Origin: Winogradskyella vincentii
Lineage (GTDB): Bacteria > Bacteroidota > Bacteroidia > Flavobacteriales > Flavobacteriaceae
Length of the DNA: 64,000 bases
Reading direction: 5' to 3'
Assembly (NCBI RefSeq): GCF_020166345.1
Contig: NZ_JAIUJS010000005.1
Span: forward strand, 1-64,000
In this document: piece by piece, positions 32,982-41,920 of the stretch
Numbering within the stretch: position 1 is the first letter of the stretch
Layout of the letters: each line of letters opens with the position of its first letter
Notes under the pieces: generated by a model
What the model was told of the DNA's origin: nothing
The model's database searches: none
The model's input: only the letters and a program-made list of their open reading frames with translations
Position numbers and translations under genes: made by a program

Positions 32982-33321
32982 CATAGTAAAAGAATTTAAT
33001 GAGTATCGGTCTAAGATGAACGACAAGATCTTAGCTGATAACAATAAGGTAGTTAAACGAATTTTTAACTTGGATACTAATGCCTTTCAAGAAGGTGCAT
33101 TAGATAAAAAAACTAAGGAGCTTCTCGGTTTGGTTGCTTCTGCAGTCTTGCGTTGCGATGATTGTGTTAAGTATCATTTAGAATCTTCCTATAAAGAAGG
33201 TGTTTCAAAAGCAGAAGTGAGTGAAGCGTTAGGAATAGCGACCTTAATTGGCGGAACTATTGTAATACCTCATTTACGTAGAGCTCATGAATATTGGGAA
33301 GCTATTGAAAATCAAGGTTAA
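32974..33321 (+). CDS. Carboxymuconolactone decarboxylase family (AhpD-like) protein
   Basis: 115 residues. The helical CMD fold has the AhpD-type redox motif VLRCDDCVKYH, with Cys61, Cys64 and His68. Members act as thiol peroxidases or disulfide reductants; decarboxylase activity is not implied. KKTKELLGLVASAVL and VSEALGIATLIGGTIVIPHL are typical. It overlaps the tatC end by 8 bases, so it belongs to the same transcript. Confidence 0.92.
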   Translation: MSDIVKEFNEYRSKMNDKILADNNKVVKRIFNLDTNAFQEGALDKKTKELLGLVASAVLRCDDCVKYHLESSYKEGVSKAEVSEALGIATLIGGTIVIPHLRRAHEYWEAIENQG

Positions 33322-33394
33322 ACTTTTAATAAATCTTTGCTACTAGCAGAATTGTCTATATGATTTTGTTATTTTTAGCGTTGTTGAATAGATT

Positions 33395-34135
33395 ATGAAA
33401 TTAAGAGCCGAAAATTTAATGAAGTCCTACGGAGGACGAAAAGTAGTTAAGGATGTTTCTCTTGAAGTGAACCAAGGCGAGATTGTTGGTTTATTGGGAC
33501 CTAATGGTGCAGGAAAAACAACATCTTTCTACATGATAGTTGGTATCATTAAACCAAATGGCGGTAATATTTATTTAGACAATACAGACATTACAAAATA
33601 TCCTATGTACAAACGTGCTCAGAACGGGATTGGATATTTAGCTCAAGAGGCTTCGGTTTTTAGAAAACTGAGTATAGAGGATAATATTCTAAGTGTTTTA
33701 CAACTTACTAAATTGAGTAAAAAGGAACAGCACGATAAAATGGAATCATTAATTGAGGAATTTGGATTAGGGCATATTAGGACCAATAGAGGTGATTTAC
33801 TCTCTGGTGGAGAACGCAGAAGAACAGAAATTGCACGAGCTCTAGCCACAGATCCAAATTTTATATTATTAGATGAACCATTTGCAGGTGTTGACCCTGT
33901 GGCAGTTGAAGATATTCAGCGAATAGTAGCTAAACTGACCAAAAAGAATATTGGCATCTTAATTACAGACCATAACGTACAAGAAACACTTGCAATTACA
34001 GATAGAACCTATCTTATGTTTGAAGGTGGAATATTAAAAGCTGGTGTTCCAGAGGAACTTGCTAGTGATGAGATGGTTCGTAAGGTTTACCTAGGTCAAA
34101 ATTTTGAACTTAGAAAAAAGAAGTTAGAGTTTTAA
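33395..34135 (+). CDS. lptB: LPS export ABC transporter ATP-binding protein LptB
   Basis: Cytoplasmic ATPase (246 aa) of the LptB2FG complex that extracts lipopolysaccharide from the inner membrane. Walker [10 protein letters not shown] (35-43), signature [15 protein letters not shown], Walker [14 protein letters not shown] and the switch [10 protein letters not shown] are complete. The C-terminus ([16 protein letters not shown]) matches the LptB type. Its location downstream of kdsD places two LPS genes in one neighbourhood. It ends in a 4-base overlap with the convergent TerC gene. Confidence 0.95.
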   Translation: MKLRAENLMKSYGGRKVVKDVSLEVNQGEIVGLLGPNGAGKTTSFYMIVGIIKPNGGNIYLDNTDITKYPMYKRAQNGIGYLAQEASVFRKLSIEDNILSVLQLTKLSKKEQHDKMESLIEEFGLGHIRTNRGDLLSGGERRRTEIARALATDPNFILLDEPFAGVDPVAVEDIQRIVAKLTKKNIGILITDHNVQETLAITDRTYLMFEGGILKAGVPEELASDEMVRKVYLGQNFELRKKKLEF

Positions 34136-34947
34136 ACTTTGTCTTGACTAGGAACTTCTGCCTGCAAAAGTTTCTTTTGATAACGACCTTGAACGACATC
34201 AACCACTACTAATACAGCAATTACAAAATAAAAGGTGGTTTTACTCATTGGTACGATTTCATTTCCAAATATTTTTAAATGTGCTAAATGACCTCCTTCA
34301 GTTACTAGCATTATACCAACAATAAAAAGTATAAACAAACCTAAAACTTCATACATTCTATTTTTAGCTAAAAAAGTAGAAATTCTATTCGCTAGAAGCA
34401 ACATTAAAAGTCCACTCGCAACAATTGCAATAGCCATTACAATAAAGGCTGTATTTGAATTTTCAATCTCGCTAGTAAGACCAATTGCTGCCAAAATGGA
34501 ATCAAAAGAAAATACAAGATTCATAATTACAATACTAAAAATAGCAGCATTAGCAGATTTCATTCTGCCATTATTTTCTCCCTCAACATCAACATCTAAA
34601 TCTTTCACAGATATCATATGCCATATTTCTTTTAGTGCCGTGTAAATGATAAATCCTCCACCAGCTAATACAATAATGCTATGCCCATTAAAAGCAAAGT
34701 CCAATACATTCTCAATATGACCAGTCAAGAAAGAAAATGGTTCTTGAAAATAGTCTATGATGGATACTAAAACAAAAAGAAGAACAATTCTCAATACTAT
34801 AGCAATTAAAATACCAACCTTTCTAACTCTTTTTTGTTCTTGTTCAGGTGCTTTCTTAGATTCTAACGATATATATAATAAATTATCAAAACCAAGTACT
34901 GCTTGCAACATAACAAGCATGAGTAGGGTGAAAATGATTTCTGCCAT
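34132..34947 (-). CDS. TerC family integral membrane protein
   Basis: 271 residues with seven to eight hydrophobic segments. The N-terminal [21 protein letters not shown] carries the acidic residue of the TerC/LysE-like fold, and [17 protein letters not shown] repeats it in the second half (Asp in FD). Family members are linked to tellurite resistance or manganese export; the acidic residues in each repeat are thought to bind metal. Transport of Mn2+ or calcium here is inferred. It is 21 bases downstream of the phosphatidyltransferase gene. Confidence 0.9.
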   Translation of the reverse strand: MAEIIFTLLMLVMLQAVLGFDNLLYISLESKKAPEQEQKRVRKVGILIAIVLRIVLLFVLVSIIDYFQEPFSFLTGHIENVLDFAFNGHSIIVLAGGGFIIYTALKEIWHMISVKDLDVDVEGENNGRMKSANAAIFSIVIMNLVFSFDSILAAIGLTSEIENSNTAFIVMAIAIVASGLLMLLLANRISTFLAKNRMYEVLGLFILFIVGIMLVTEGGHLAHLKIFGNEIVPMSKTTFYFVIAVLVVVDVVQGRYQKKLLQAEVPSQDKV

Positions 34948-34968
34948 AATAATATTTAGATTATAATT

Positions 34969-35727
34969 TTAGTGTATGTTCTTTTGGTCGGAAAGTGATA
35001 GGACTATGTATAAAATGATAATGAGTGGAATAGCCGCAAATTGAAAAATAATTAATGTCACAATACTTAATACCAAGAAAATATATCGCATAGTATTGGC
35101 TCTAAAGCTCCAATCCTTAAACTTTAAAGCAAATAATTTGATTTTTGAATTCAACAAATAACAACTTATCAAAGTAATACCAATTAAAAACCACTTATTT
35201 ATAATAATTGAATTCATGATGTCATTATTTTGAAATTCTAAAATTAATGGAAATGACAAGATTAATAGAGTATTTGCAGGTACAGGAAGTCCTTTAAAAT
35301 AAGTTTGCTGGTCTTCATCTAGATTAAATTTGGCTAATCTATATGCTGAGGCCAATGGAATTAAAAAACCTATTAATGGCAACACAGATAATTTAAATCC
35401 TTGCCAATGAAACACAGAATTCCAACTGTCATTATAAGACGCAAAATCTGGAGCATCTACAGTTAACGATATTAGTTTAAACATGATTATACCCGGAACA
35501 ACTCCACTAGTTACCAAATCTGCTAATGAATCCAATTGTATTCCTAGTGGACTCTGCACATTAAGTTTTCGTGCTAAAAGCCCGTCAAAAAAGTCAAAAA
35601 ATATACCAGCAAAAACAAAAATTGCTGCTACTATAAAATTACCATAAACAGCAAATATTACAGCAATACAGCCCGAGAAAAGATTAAGTAGAGTTACAAA
35701 ATTAGGAATGTGTTTCTTTATATTCAT
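34969..35727 (-). CDS. pssA: CDP-alcohol phosphatidyltransferase (phosphatidylserine synthase-like)
   Basis: Integral membrane enzyme (252 aa). The full CDP-alcohol signature is visible: Asp45, Asp48-Gly49, Ala52-Arg53, Gly62, Asp66 and Asp70 (DxxDGxxAR...G...D...D). Length and N-terminus (HIPNFVTLLNLFSGCIAV) fit the bacterial PssA type that makes phosphatidylserine from CDP-diacylglycerol and serine, although the alcohol substrate cannot be read from sequence. The C-terminus has several further transmembrane helices. Confidence 0.92.
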   Translation of the reverse strand: MNIKKHIPNFVTLLNLFSGCIAVIFAVYGNFIVAAIFVFAGIFFDFFDGLLARKLNVQSPLGIQLDSLADLVTSGVVPGIIMFKLISLTVDAPDFASYNDSWNSVFHWQGFKLSVLPLIGFLIPLASAYRLAKFNLDEDQQTYFKGLPVPANTLLILSFPLILEFQNNDIMNSIIINKWFLIGITLISCYLLNSKIKLFALKFKDWSFRANTMRYIFLVLSIVTLIIFQFAAIPLIIILYIVLSLSDQKNIH

Positions 35728-35869
35728 TCTTCAACTTTCCGTAAAAATAAAAAACTATTTAACTCCTATCTCAATAAATCGGCAAATTATGGCTGACACA
35801 CAATAAGAACTGGTATTTGAAGTTTATTAGATAGAAAATATTGTGCATCTTTGTAAAAAATTATTGCTG

Positions 35870-36940
35870 TTGAAAAATTACCTTGTAATTCTCTTAACAC
35901 TTACCTCGCTTGCCACTATAGCACAAACCACAAGGAAATATTCTAATGAATTTATGAATATTGGTGTTGACGCGGCATCCTTAGGTATGAGTAATGCGGT
36001 TGTATCCCATACTGCCGATGTAAATTCTGGATATTGGAATCCAGCAGGACTCGTACACATTGAAGATAAGCAGGTAGCATTAATGCATTCTAGTTATTTT
36101 GCTAATATTGCCAACTACAACTATATAGCCTTCGCAATGCCTCTTGATGATAGAAGTGCTGTTGGTATTTCACTTATAAGATTTGGTGTAGATGACATTT
36201 TAGATACTACGCAATTAATTGACGATCAAGGCAATATCAATTATGACAGAATCAGCACCTTTTCCACAGCAGATTACGGTCTTACCTTTTCTTATGCTAG
36301 AAAACTGCCATTAGATGGGCTGAATTTTGGTGTAAACGCAAAAATCATAAGGCGAATTATTGGTGATTTTGCTTCCTCTTGGGGATTTGGACTTGATGCA
36401 GGTATACAATTTGAAACTGATAACGATTGGAAATTTGGTCTTATGGCTAGAGACATTACCACAACTTATAATGCTTGGGCCATTGATGAAGATAAGTTTG
36501 AGGAAATTAGTAGCGCTGTTGATGGACAAAACCAAGAATTACCTGAAACTACTGAAATAACCATCCCGAAACTTCAATTTGGAGTATCCAAAAAATGGAT
36601 TTTCAATTATGACTATTCATTACTTGCGGCTACTAATCTTATTGTAAGATTTGAAGAAAATAATGATATCATATCAACCTCTTTTGCAAGTATAAATCCA
36701 GCCTTAGGGTTTGAATTTGGATATACAGATCTTGTTTTTTTACGAGGAGGCGTTGGTAATTTTCAGAATGAATTACAAATTGACAATTCTGAGTCCTTAA
36801 CATTTCAACCAAATTTTGGCGTAGGTTTTAAATATAAGGGTATACAAATAGACTACGCCTTTACTGATATTGGTGATCAAAGCGCAGCCTTATACTCTAA
36901 TGTCTTTTCATTAAAAATAGACTTTGGTATCTTTAGATAA
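35870..36940 (+). CDS. PorV/PorQ-like outer-membrane protein (PorV2 type)
   Basis: Beta-barrel outer-membrane protein of 356 residues from the chosen start. The signal peptide KNYLVILLTLTSLATIA begins at a TTG (35870). An in-frame GTG at 35843 lies on a CATCTTTG -7-like element, so it is probably untranslated. The sequence NIGVDAASLGMSNAVVSHTA and SGYWNPAGLVH near the mature N-terminus is typical of the UPF0164/PorV family, of which PorV helps T9SS cargo attach to the surface. Residues 40-350 are alternating strands ending FSLKIDFGIFR. It is followed after 2 bases by the Lnb-like gene. Confidence 0.85.
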   Translation: MKNYLVILLTLTSLATIAQTTRKYSNEFMNIGVDAASLGMSNAVVSHTADVNSGYWNPAGLVHIEDKQVALMHSSYFANIANYNYIAFAMPLDDRSAVGISLIRFGVDDILDTTQLIDDQGNINYDRISTFSTADYGLTFSYARKLPLDGLNFGVNAKIIRRIIGDFASSWGFGLDAGIQFETDNDWKFGLMARDITTTYNAWAIDEDKFEEISSAVDGQNQELPETTEITIPKLQFGVSKKWIFNYDYSLLAATNLIVRFEENNDIISTSFASINPALGFEFGYTDLVFLRGGVGNFQNELQIDNSESLTFQPNFGVGFKYKGIQIDYAFTDIGDQSAALYSNVFSLKIDFGIFR

Positions 36941-36942
36941 TT

Positions 36943-38106
36943 ATGAGATTATTTTTTACCCTATTCATTTTTATTTTTTCAATTGGATCTGTTGTAGCGC
37001 AACAAATTAAATTATCTTCAAATGCAGAAGTATCCATACTAACTGTTGGACCTGGTAAATCGTTAAATGATGCTTTTGGTCATAACGCTTTTAGGGTAAC
37101 AGACAAGTCTCTTGGCATTGACGTCACTTATGGCTATGGAGAATATGATTTTGATGCTCCCAATTTTTATTTAAAGTTTGCGCGAGGAAAGCTGAATTAC
37201 CTTATCAGTAGACATAATTATTCTGATTTTTACAATCATTACGTGCATTATAATCGTACTGTTAAAGAACAAGTTTTAAATTTCTCTCAAACAGAAAAAC
37301 AGGCTTTATTTGATTTCTTAGAAAATAATTATAAACCGGAAAACAGAAGATATCTTTATGATTTCTTTTTTGACAACTGTGCTACAAGAATCAGAGATGT
37401 TTCTCAATCGGTTACAGCGAATCCAATAACTTTTAATAAACCCGAAATTTTCGAACCAAAAACGTTTAGAGAATTGATCTATGAACATGTAGACAAAAAT
37501 AGTTGGGGAAGTTTTGGTATTGACCTAGCCTTGGGTTCTGTAATCGATCAAAATGCATCTTCTAACGAGTTCATGTTCTTACCAAAATATATCCATCAAT
37601 TTTTCCTAAACGCCTCTTATAACGGATCTGATTCAATTGTAAAACGCTCATCAATTGTATATAATAAAAAACCAGAGAAAGACACTTTAAATTTTTTATT
37701 AAGCCCATTATTTATCAATAGCCTTTTTGGATTTATTATAATATTTATAACGTTTAAAAACCATAAAAACAATTCTAGAAGTAAGTGGTTAGATATTGCA
37801 TTATTTAGTGCAACTAGTATTGTGGGTATTTTACTTTTCTTACTTTGGTTTGCTACAGACCATAGTGCCACCGCCAACAATTACAATCTACTTTGGGCAT
37901 TTCCATTAAATTTCATAATAATTGGTCAATTAGCAAAAAACACCATGAAAAATTGGGTAAAGGGATATTTAAAATTCTTAATTATTATGCTTTGCTTAAT
38001 GACACTTCATTGGTTAATTGGAGTTCAAGTATTCGCTGTAGGACTTTTGCCAATAGTAATTGCATTGTCTGTGAGGTACATTTACCTAGTTAGAAACTTC
38101 AATTAA
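36943..38106 (+). CDS. DUF4105/Lnb-type protein with C-terminal membrane domain
   Basis: 387 residues: signal peptide (MRLFFTLFIFIFSIGSVVA), a periplasmic DUF4105 domain (~25-240) and four or five C-terminal transmembrane helices (~245-385). The DUF4105 active-site residues are visible as His47 in FGHNAFRV and Cys146 in FFFDNCATRIRD. This family includes the Bacteroides lipoprotein N-acyltransferase Lnb, a papain-like Cys/His enzyme that adds the third acyl chain to lipoproteins. I infer the same role but the substrate is unproven. It is adjacent (2 bases) to the PorV2-type gene and convergent with the polysaccharide locus. Confidence 0.88.
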   Translation: MRLFFTLFIFIFSIGSVVAQQIKLSSNAEVSILTVGPGKSLNDAFGHNAFRVTDKSLGIDVTYGYGEYDFDAPNFYLKFARGKLNYLISRHNYSDFYNHYVHYNRTVKEQVLNFSQTEKQALFDFLENNYKPENRRYLYDFFFDNCATRIRDVSQSVTANPITFNKPEIFEPKTFRELIYEHVDKNSWGSFGIDLALGSVIDQNASSNEFMFLPKYIHQFFLNASYNGSDSIVKRSSIVYNKKPEKDTLNFLLSPLFINSLFGFIIIFITFKNHKNNSRSKWLDIALFSATSIVGILLFLLWFATDHSATANNYNLLWAFPLNFIIIGQLAKNTMKNWVKGYLKFLIIMLCLMTLHWLIGVQVFAVGLLPIVIALSVRYIYLVRNFN

Positions 38107-38109
38107 TAT

Positions 38110-39504
38110 TTACTGACCTCTATAATATAAAACTGTACTCAAGGTTTTGATTATTATACTAAAATCTATAAATAAACTCCGATGCTTAATATAATATAGA
38201 TCGTATTGAAGTTTGGTTAGGCTATCATCTATTGAAGAGCCATATCTTGCATTTACCTGGGCCCAACCAGTTAGACCAGGTTTAATGATATGTCGCATCT
38301 CATAAAAAGGAATAATACGAGATAGTTCATTAACGAAAAAAGGTCGTTCAGGGCGCGGACCAATAATACTCATATCTCCTTTTAAAACATTATAGAATTG
38401 AGGGATTTCATCTAGTCTAGATCTACGTAAAAACCGTCCAAATTTAGTAATTCTTTTATCACCTTTTTCTGCCCATTTAACACCATCCTCCTCAGCATTA
38501 ATAACCATAGTTCTCAGCTTGATGATTCTAAACGATTTACTATTTCTGCCAATACGCTCTTGTATATAAAATAACGGTCCCTTGTTTCCGATTAAATTGC
38601 CTATAACAACAAATGGCAATATTAGAATTCCAAAGAGTAAGCCTAAAATCGAGAAGACTATATCAAAAGTCCGTTGAAAAAACCTATAAAGTTTGTTCTC
38701 GTTACTTCTACTATACGGGAAGTACTTATAAAAATCCTTACCTACAAATTGAATAGGAACACGCTGCAATAATTCTTCATAAACTTGTGTGTAATCGCGA
38801 ATTTTAAATCCCCTTTCAAGAAGCAAAATCAAATCATGATATACCTGAGACACCATTGCTTCAGTATTAAAACTAGCAACTAAAACTTCTGATATGCTTT
38901 CTCTTTGAATTACTTCTAAAAAATCCTTTGCTGGAAACTCTTTTAAACCTTTGTATTTTATCGATTCGGAATCAGAATCTTCACTATTCAAAAATCCAAC
39001 AATTTTATAATTCGGATCTTGTGTATCTAATGATTTAACCAAACCTTCAATATTTGAAACATCTCCGACCAACAAAATACGTTTGTAAAATCGAGGTGAC
39101 TCAATAAGTTGTGTATATGCTACTCTCCATAGAAAAATGGACACTATTAAAATAAGATAAAAATATAGTATCTGAACTCTTTGTTCTGGCAGTACTGGCG
39201 AGAGGAAGGGAGTTAATAAATAAAACAGCACTAGTACTGATATTGCTAAAGTAATATTTCGAGCAGTTACATCTAATTTACTCGCTTGCTGAAGATCATA
39301 TAATTCAAAAACAGTCCCAAATATACTTACATAAACACCTAGTAAGATTAATGGAATAATATTTTCCTCGCTAAATAATAAATAATCAAAATCTGTAAAA
39401 AGGTTAAGTGCATAAATACCCAAGAAAACCACAACTAAGTCCATGATTCTTAATAGAACCTTACGTTCGGATACTTCAAAGTGTATTCCTTTTTTATGTT
39501 TCAT
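38110..39504 (-). CDS. Exopolysaccharide polyprenyl glycosylphosphotransferase, long (WbaP/WcaJ-type)
   Basis: Initiating enzyme (464 aa) that transfers a sugar-1-phosphate to undecaprenyl phosphate. Four N-terminal transmembrane segments (~16-120), a Rossmann-like middle domain (~135-240, KRILLVGDVSNIEGL) and a fifth helix (~273-300) precede the catalytic domain with FRIIKLRTM, KFGRFLRRSRLDEIPQFYNV and GDMSIIGPRPERPFFV. It is the most distal gene of the long minus-strand polysaccharide locus, 53 bases after the GT4 gene. A second, short transferase of the same family sits at the proximal end. Confidence 0.93.
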   Translation of the reverse strand: MKHKKGIHFEVSERKVLLRIMDLVVVFLGIYALNLFTDFDYLLFSEENIIPLILLGVYVSIFGTVFELYDLQQASKLDVTARNITLAISVLVLFYLLTPFLSPVLPEQRVQILYFYLILIVSIFLWRVAYTQLIESPRFYKRILLVGDVSNIEGLVKSLDTQDPNYKIVGFLNSEDSDSESIKYKGLKEFPAKDFLEVIQRESISEVLVASFNTEAMVSQVYHDLILLLERGFKIRDYTQVYEELLQRVPIQFVGKDFYKYFPYSRSNENKLYRFFQRTFDIVFSILGLLFGILILPFVVIGNLIGNKGPLFYIQERIGRNSKSFRIIKLRTMVINAEEDGVKWAEKGDKRITKFGRFLRRSRLDEIPQFYNVLKGDMSIIGPRPERPFFVNELSRIIPFYEMRHIIKPGLTGWAQVNARYGSSIDDSLTKLQYDLYYIKHRSLFIDFSIIIKTLSTVLYYRGQ

Positions 39505-39557
39505 TATTAATTCTGGCGGGTTACGTAAAGATATAAAGTATAAAGTACATTACAATT

Positions 39558-40565
39558 TTATTGTAGAATAAGTTCCCATAGAGGCCTTACTTCATCCCAA
39601 TCGAAGCGTTCTACCTTTGTTCTTGCGGCATTGACTAGCAAATTTCTATTGTTATTATTATTTACTATTTCAATTATGGCTTTACTCATAGCTTCAGCAT
39701 TATTAGGTGGCACTAATAACCCCTCTTTCTTGTCCTCGATTAAATAGGGTATGCCACCAACATTCGTTGAAACTACAGGTAGACCAAGTGCCATGGCTTC
39801 AATAACACTTACGGGAGTATTATCAATATTTGTGGTATTTATAAATACATTATGAGACTTGGATAGATTGATCCAATCTTTTTTTGATAGTTTACCGGTA
39901 AACTTAACATCTAATTTTTTTTCTTTAACAATCTTCTTAGCTTTTGCCATTGAACCATCAATTTCTGGACCAACCATGGTAAGATTAGAATTTAACCCCT
40001 TACTCTTCAATTCTTCTAATACCAACAAAGCCAATTCTGGATTATACAAGGATGAAAAAGATCTAACCCAAAGCAAGTTTATGTCATCTATATCATTCGA
40101 TATGAAATTATAATCTTTGATTTCAATAAAATTGGGTATATAGTTTAAATTTTTATAGCCATATTTAGTAAATACAGATTCTAAAAATTTTGAAGGTGCT
40201 ACTAATTTATGTGCATTACCAAACAATAATTTGCTTAATCTAGAATTATGGATTAGTCTTTTCTCCAAATTTCCTCCATGCAATATTGGTATATATTTTA
40301 ATCGCAACAGTCTACAAAATTGACTAACAACCACAGCATAATAAAAATTACTTGTACTATAGGTGTCGATTAAAACGTAATCTGTTGACCTGTTGTGCTT
40401 TAATACGGACCAAACCATATCAATTAATCTCAACACCTTGTTAGATTTTTTTGAGGCAACTTTAACTGTACAAAATTCACTCAATTTTGCTCCAAGAGTT
40501 TCTATTGTAGTACTTGTTTTACCCTTTTTTGATAATGCGTTTCCTATGTATAGGACGTTTGTCAT
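39558..40565 (-). CDS. Glycosyltransferase family 4
   Basis: GT-B retaining glycosyltransferase (335 aa). The N-terminal TNVLYIGNALSKKGKTSTTIETL is the acceptor domain, and the sugar-nucleotide domain has VGPEIDGSMAKAKKI and the E-x7-E motif NTPVSVIEAMALGLPVVST. The donor and acceptor are unknown. Its start lies inside the upstream polymerase gene, a 47-base overlap, which implies tight coupling. It is cytoplasmic and membrane-associated by family. Confidence 0.9.
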   Translation of the reverse strand: MTNVLYIGNALSKKGKTSTTIETLGAKLSEFCTVKVASKKSNKVLRLIDMVWSVLKHNRSTDYVLIDTYSTSNFYYAVVVSQFCRLLRLKYIPILHGGNLEKRLIHNSRLSKLLFGNAHKLVAPSKFLESVFTKYGYKNLNYIPNFIEIKDYNFISNDIDDINLLWVRSFSSLYNPELALLVLEELKSKGLNSNLTMVGPEIDGSMAKAKKIVKEKKLDVKFTGKLSKKDWINLSKSHNVFINTTNIDNTPVSVIEAMALGLPVVSTNVGGIPYLIEDKKEGLLVPPNNAEAMSKAIIEIVNNNNNRNLLVNAARTKVERFDWDEVRPLWELILQ

Positions 40566-41913
40566 ATTGAACGTTTAAAAGCGCTAAAGCATATATAAAA
40601 CCTGGTGCAGCAATTCGCATAGCAGAGTGGTTTATTGTAGCAAACCAAAATCCAAGCATGGAATAGAAAAAAATATTTCTTCTATTTTCTAATCTGTAAA
40701 GCAACGGAATAAAGATTAATATTAATAAAATAAAAAATGCAAACATACCATGCTCAGAAAACAATCTACTTAATTCATTGTGAGAAGCTTTTATACCTAG
40801 TCCTTTTTTTAATCTTAGCTCCTTGGCACCATTGGCTCCGACACCAAGTATGGGATTCTCTATAAATCCTTGTAAATCGTCCATAAAGAGGGTAACCCTA
40901 CCGGTAGATAAATCTTCTTTTGCTTTACCTGAGACATCTTGATTTGCATATCTCTTATCAATTAAACCCATGGTTTGATTAGAACTAATTAGCCAAACTC
41001 CTGCTCCTAAGATGCCAAATAGAACAAACGTATAAAAAATCCGACCTTTCATTTTCTGTGTGGATTTACTGTACAATAAGAATAAAAAGGCGAAAATTAT
41101 AATTACGGCTGTAACAATACCACCTCTACTAAAAGTAACTATTCCTCTAAAACTTATGATACCCAATAAAATCCCATTAAAAATCTTCAGGATCATGGTT
41201 GGTGATTTCATAAATAATCTAACAGTTAGTGCAAACATGCCTAGACCTAAAATGGTAGCTACTTGATTAGGCCCGAAACCACCAGAGGTAGCAAAATTTG
41301 ACTGCGTCCCTCGTAATACGTCTTTTATACTTGGATTATATAAAAACAAGTATACAGACATTGTAATTATAGGCAAACTGATGTATAGCAAAGCCTGAAT
41401 AAAATCACTCATGGTCAGCTTTTTATCCAGCACATAAATAGCAGAAATCCCTAGACAAACCGGTCCGCTTAATACAAATGCAATATTAGTTCTAAAGTTA
41501 GAATCAAAACCTATCGTGAGGTATGCGACAATAATTGATGGTACGAGTAAAACCAAATAAATTAAATACGGGTAGGCTTTACTTGATAAGCCATTATTTA
41601 CTAATCCAATTAAACCAAAAAGAATAACTAAGTATTTTGAACCTTCATAGAAAAAAGAACCAGAAGTCATCCTGAATAAAACCTCAGAGCCCACAACGTA
41701 ACAACAAGCCAATATTACTTCTTTTGGTTTATCTACATCATTTGCTGAAAAAATTCTATATAAAAAATAAAGAACAACAGCAACAAAATAAACCTTTGAG
41801 AATCCAGGAATAAACAATATTAGAAAAGCCAACAAAACGTGGATTAGTACTAAGGTAAGATAGTTCTCCTTATTACTTTTTTTGTATTTGTTTTTTATTG
41901 ACTTATATCTCAA
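40519..41913 (-). CDS. O-antigen ligase/polymerase family membrane protein (Wzy/WaaL-like)
   Basis: Polytopic inner-membrane protein (464 aa) with about eleven to twelve hydrophobic segments. The family Wzy_C region is visible: GGFGPNQVATILGLGM, FSRGGIVTAVIIIFAF, ILGVGANGAKELRLKKGLGI and ASHNELSRLFSEHGMFAFF, the last with the conserved periplasmic His. Members either polymerise repeat units (Wzy) or ligate finished chains to lipid A core (WaaL); sequence alone does not decide. No Wzx flippase is seen nearby. Confidence 0.88.
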   Translation of the reverse strand: MRYKSIKNKYKKSNKENYLTLVLIHVLLAFLILFIPGFSKVYFVAVVLYFLYRIFSANDVDKPKEVILACCYVVGSEVLFRMTSGSFFYEGSKYLVILFGLIGLVNNGLSSKAYPYLIYLVLLVPSIIVAYLTIGFDSNFRTNIAFVLSGPVCLGISAIYVLDKKLTMSDFIQALLYISLPIITMSVYLFLYNPSIKDVLRGTQSNFATSGGFGPNQVATILGLGMFALTVRLFMKSPTMILKIFNGILLGIISFRGIVTFSRGGIVTAVIIIFAFLFLLYSKSTQKMKGRIFYTFVLFGILGAGVWLISSNQTMGLIDKRYANQDVSGKAKEDLSTGRVTLFMDDLQGFIENPILGVGANGAKELRLKKGLGIKASHNELSRLFSEHGMFAFFILLILIFIPLLYRLENRRNIFFYSMLGFWFATINHSAMRIAAPGFIYALALLNVQYDKRPIHRKRIIKKG

Positions 41914-41920
41914 TTTACTT

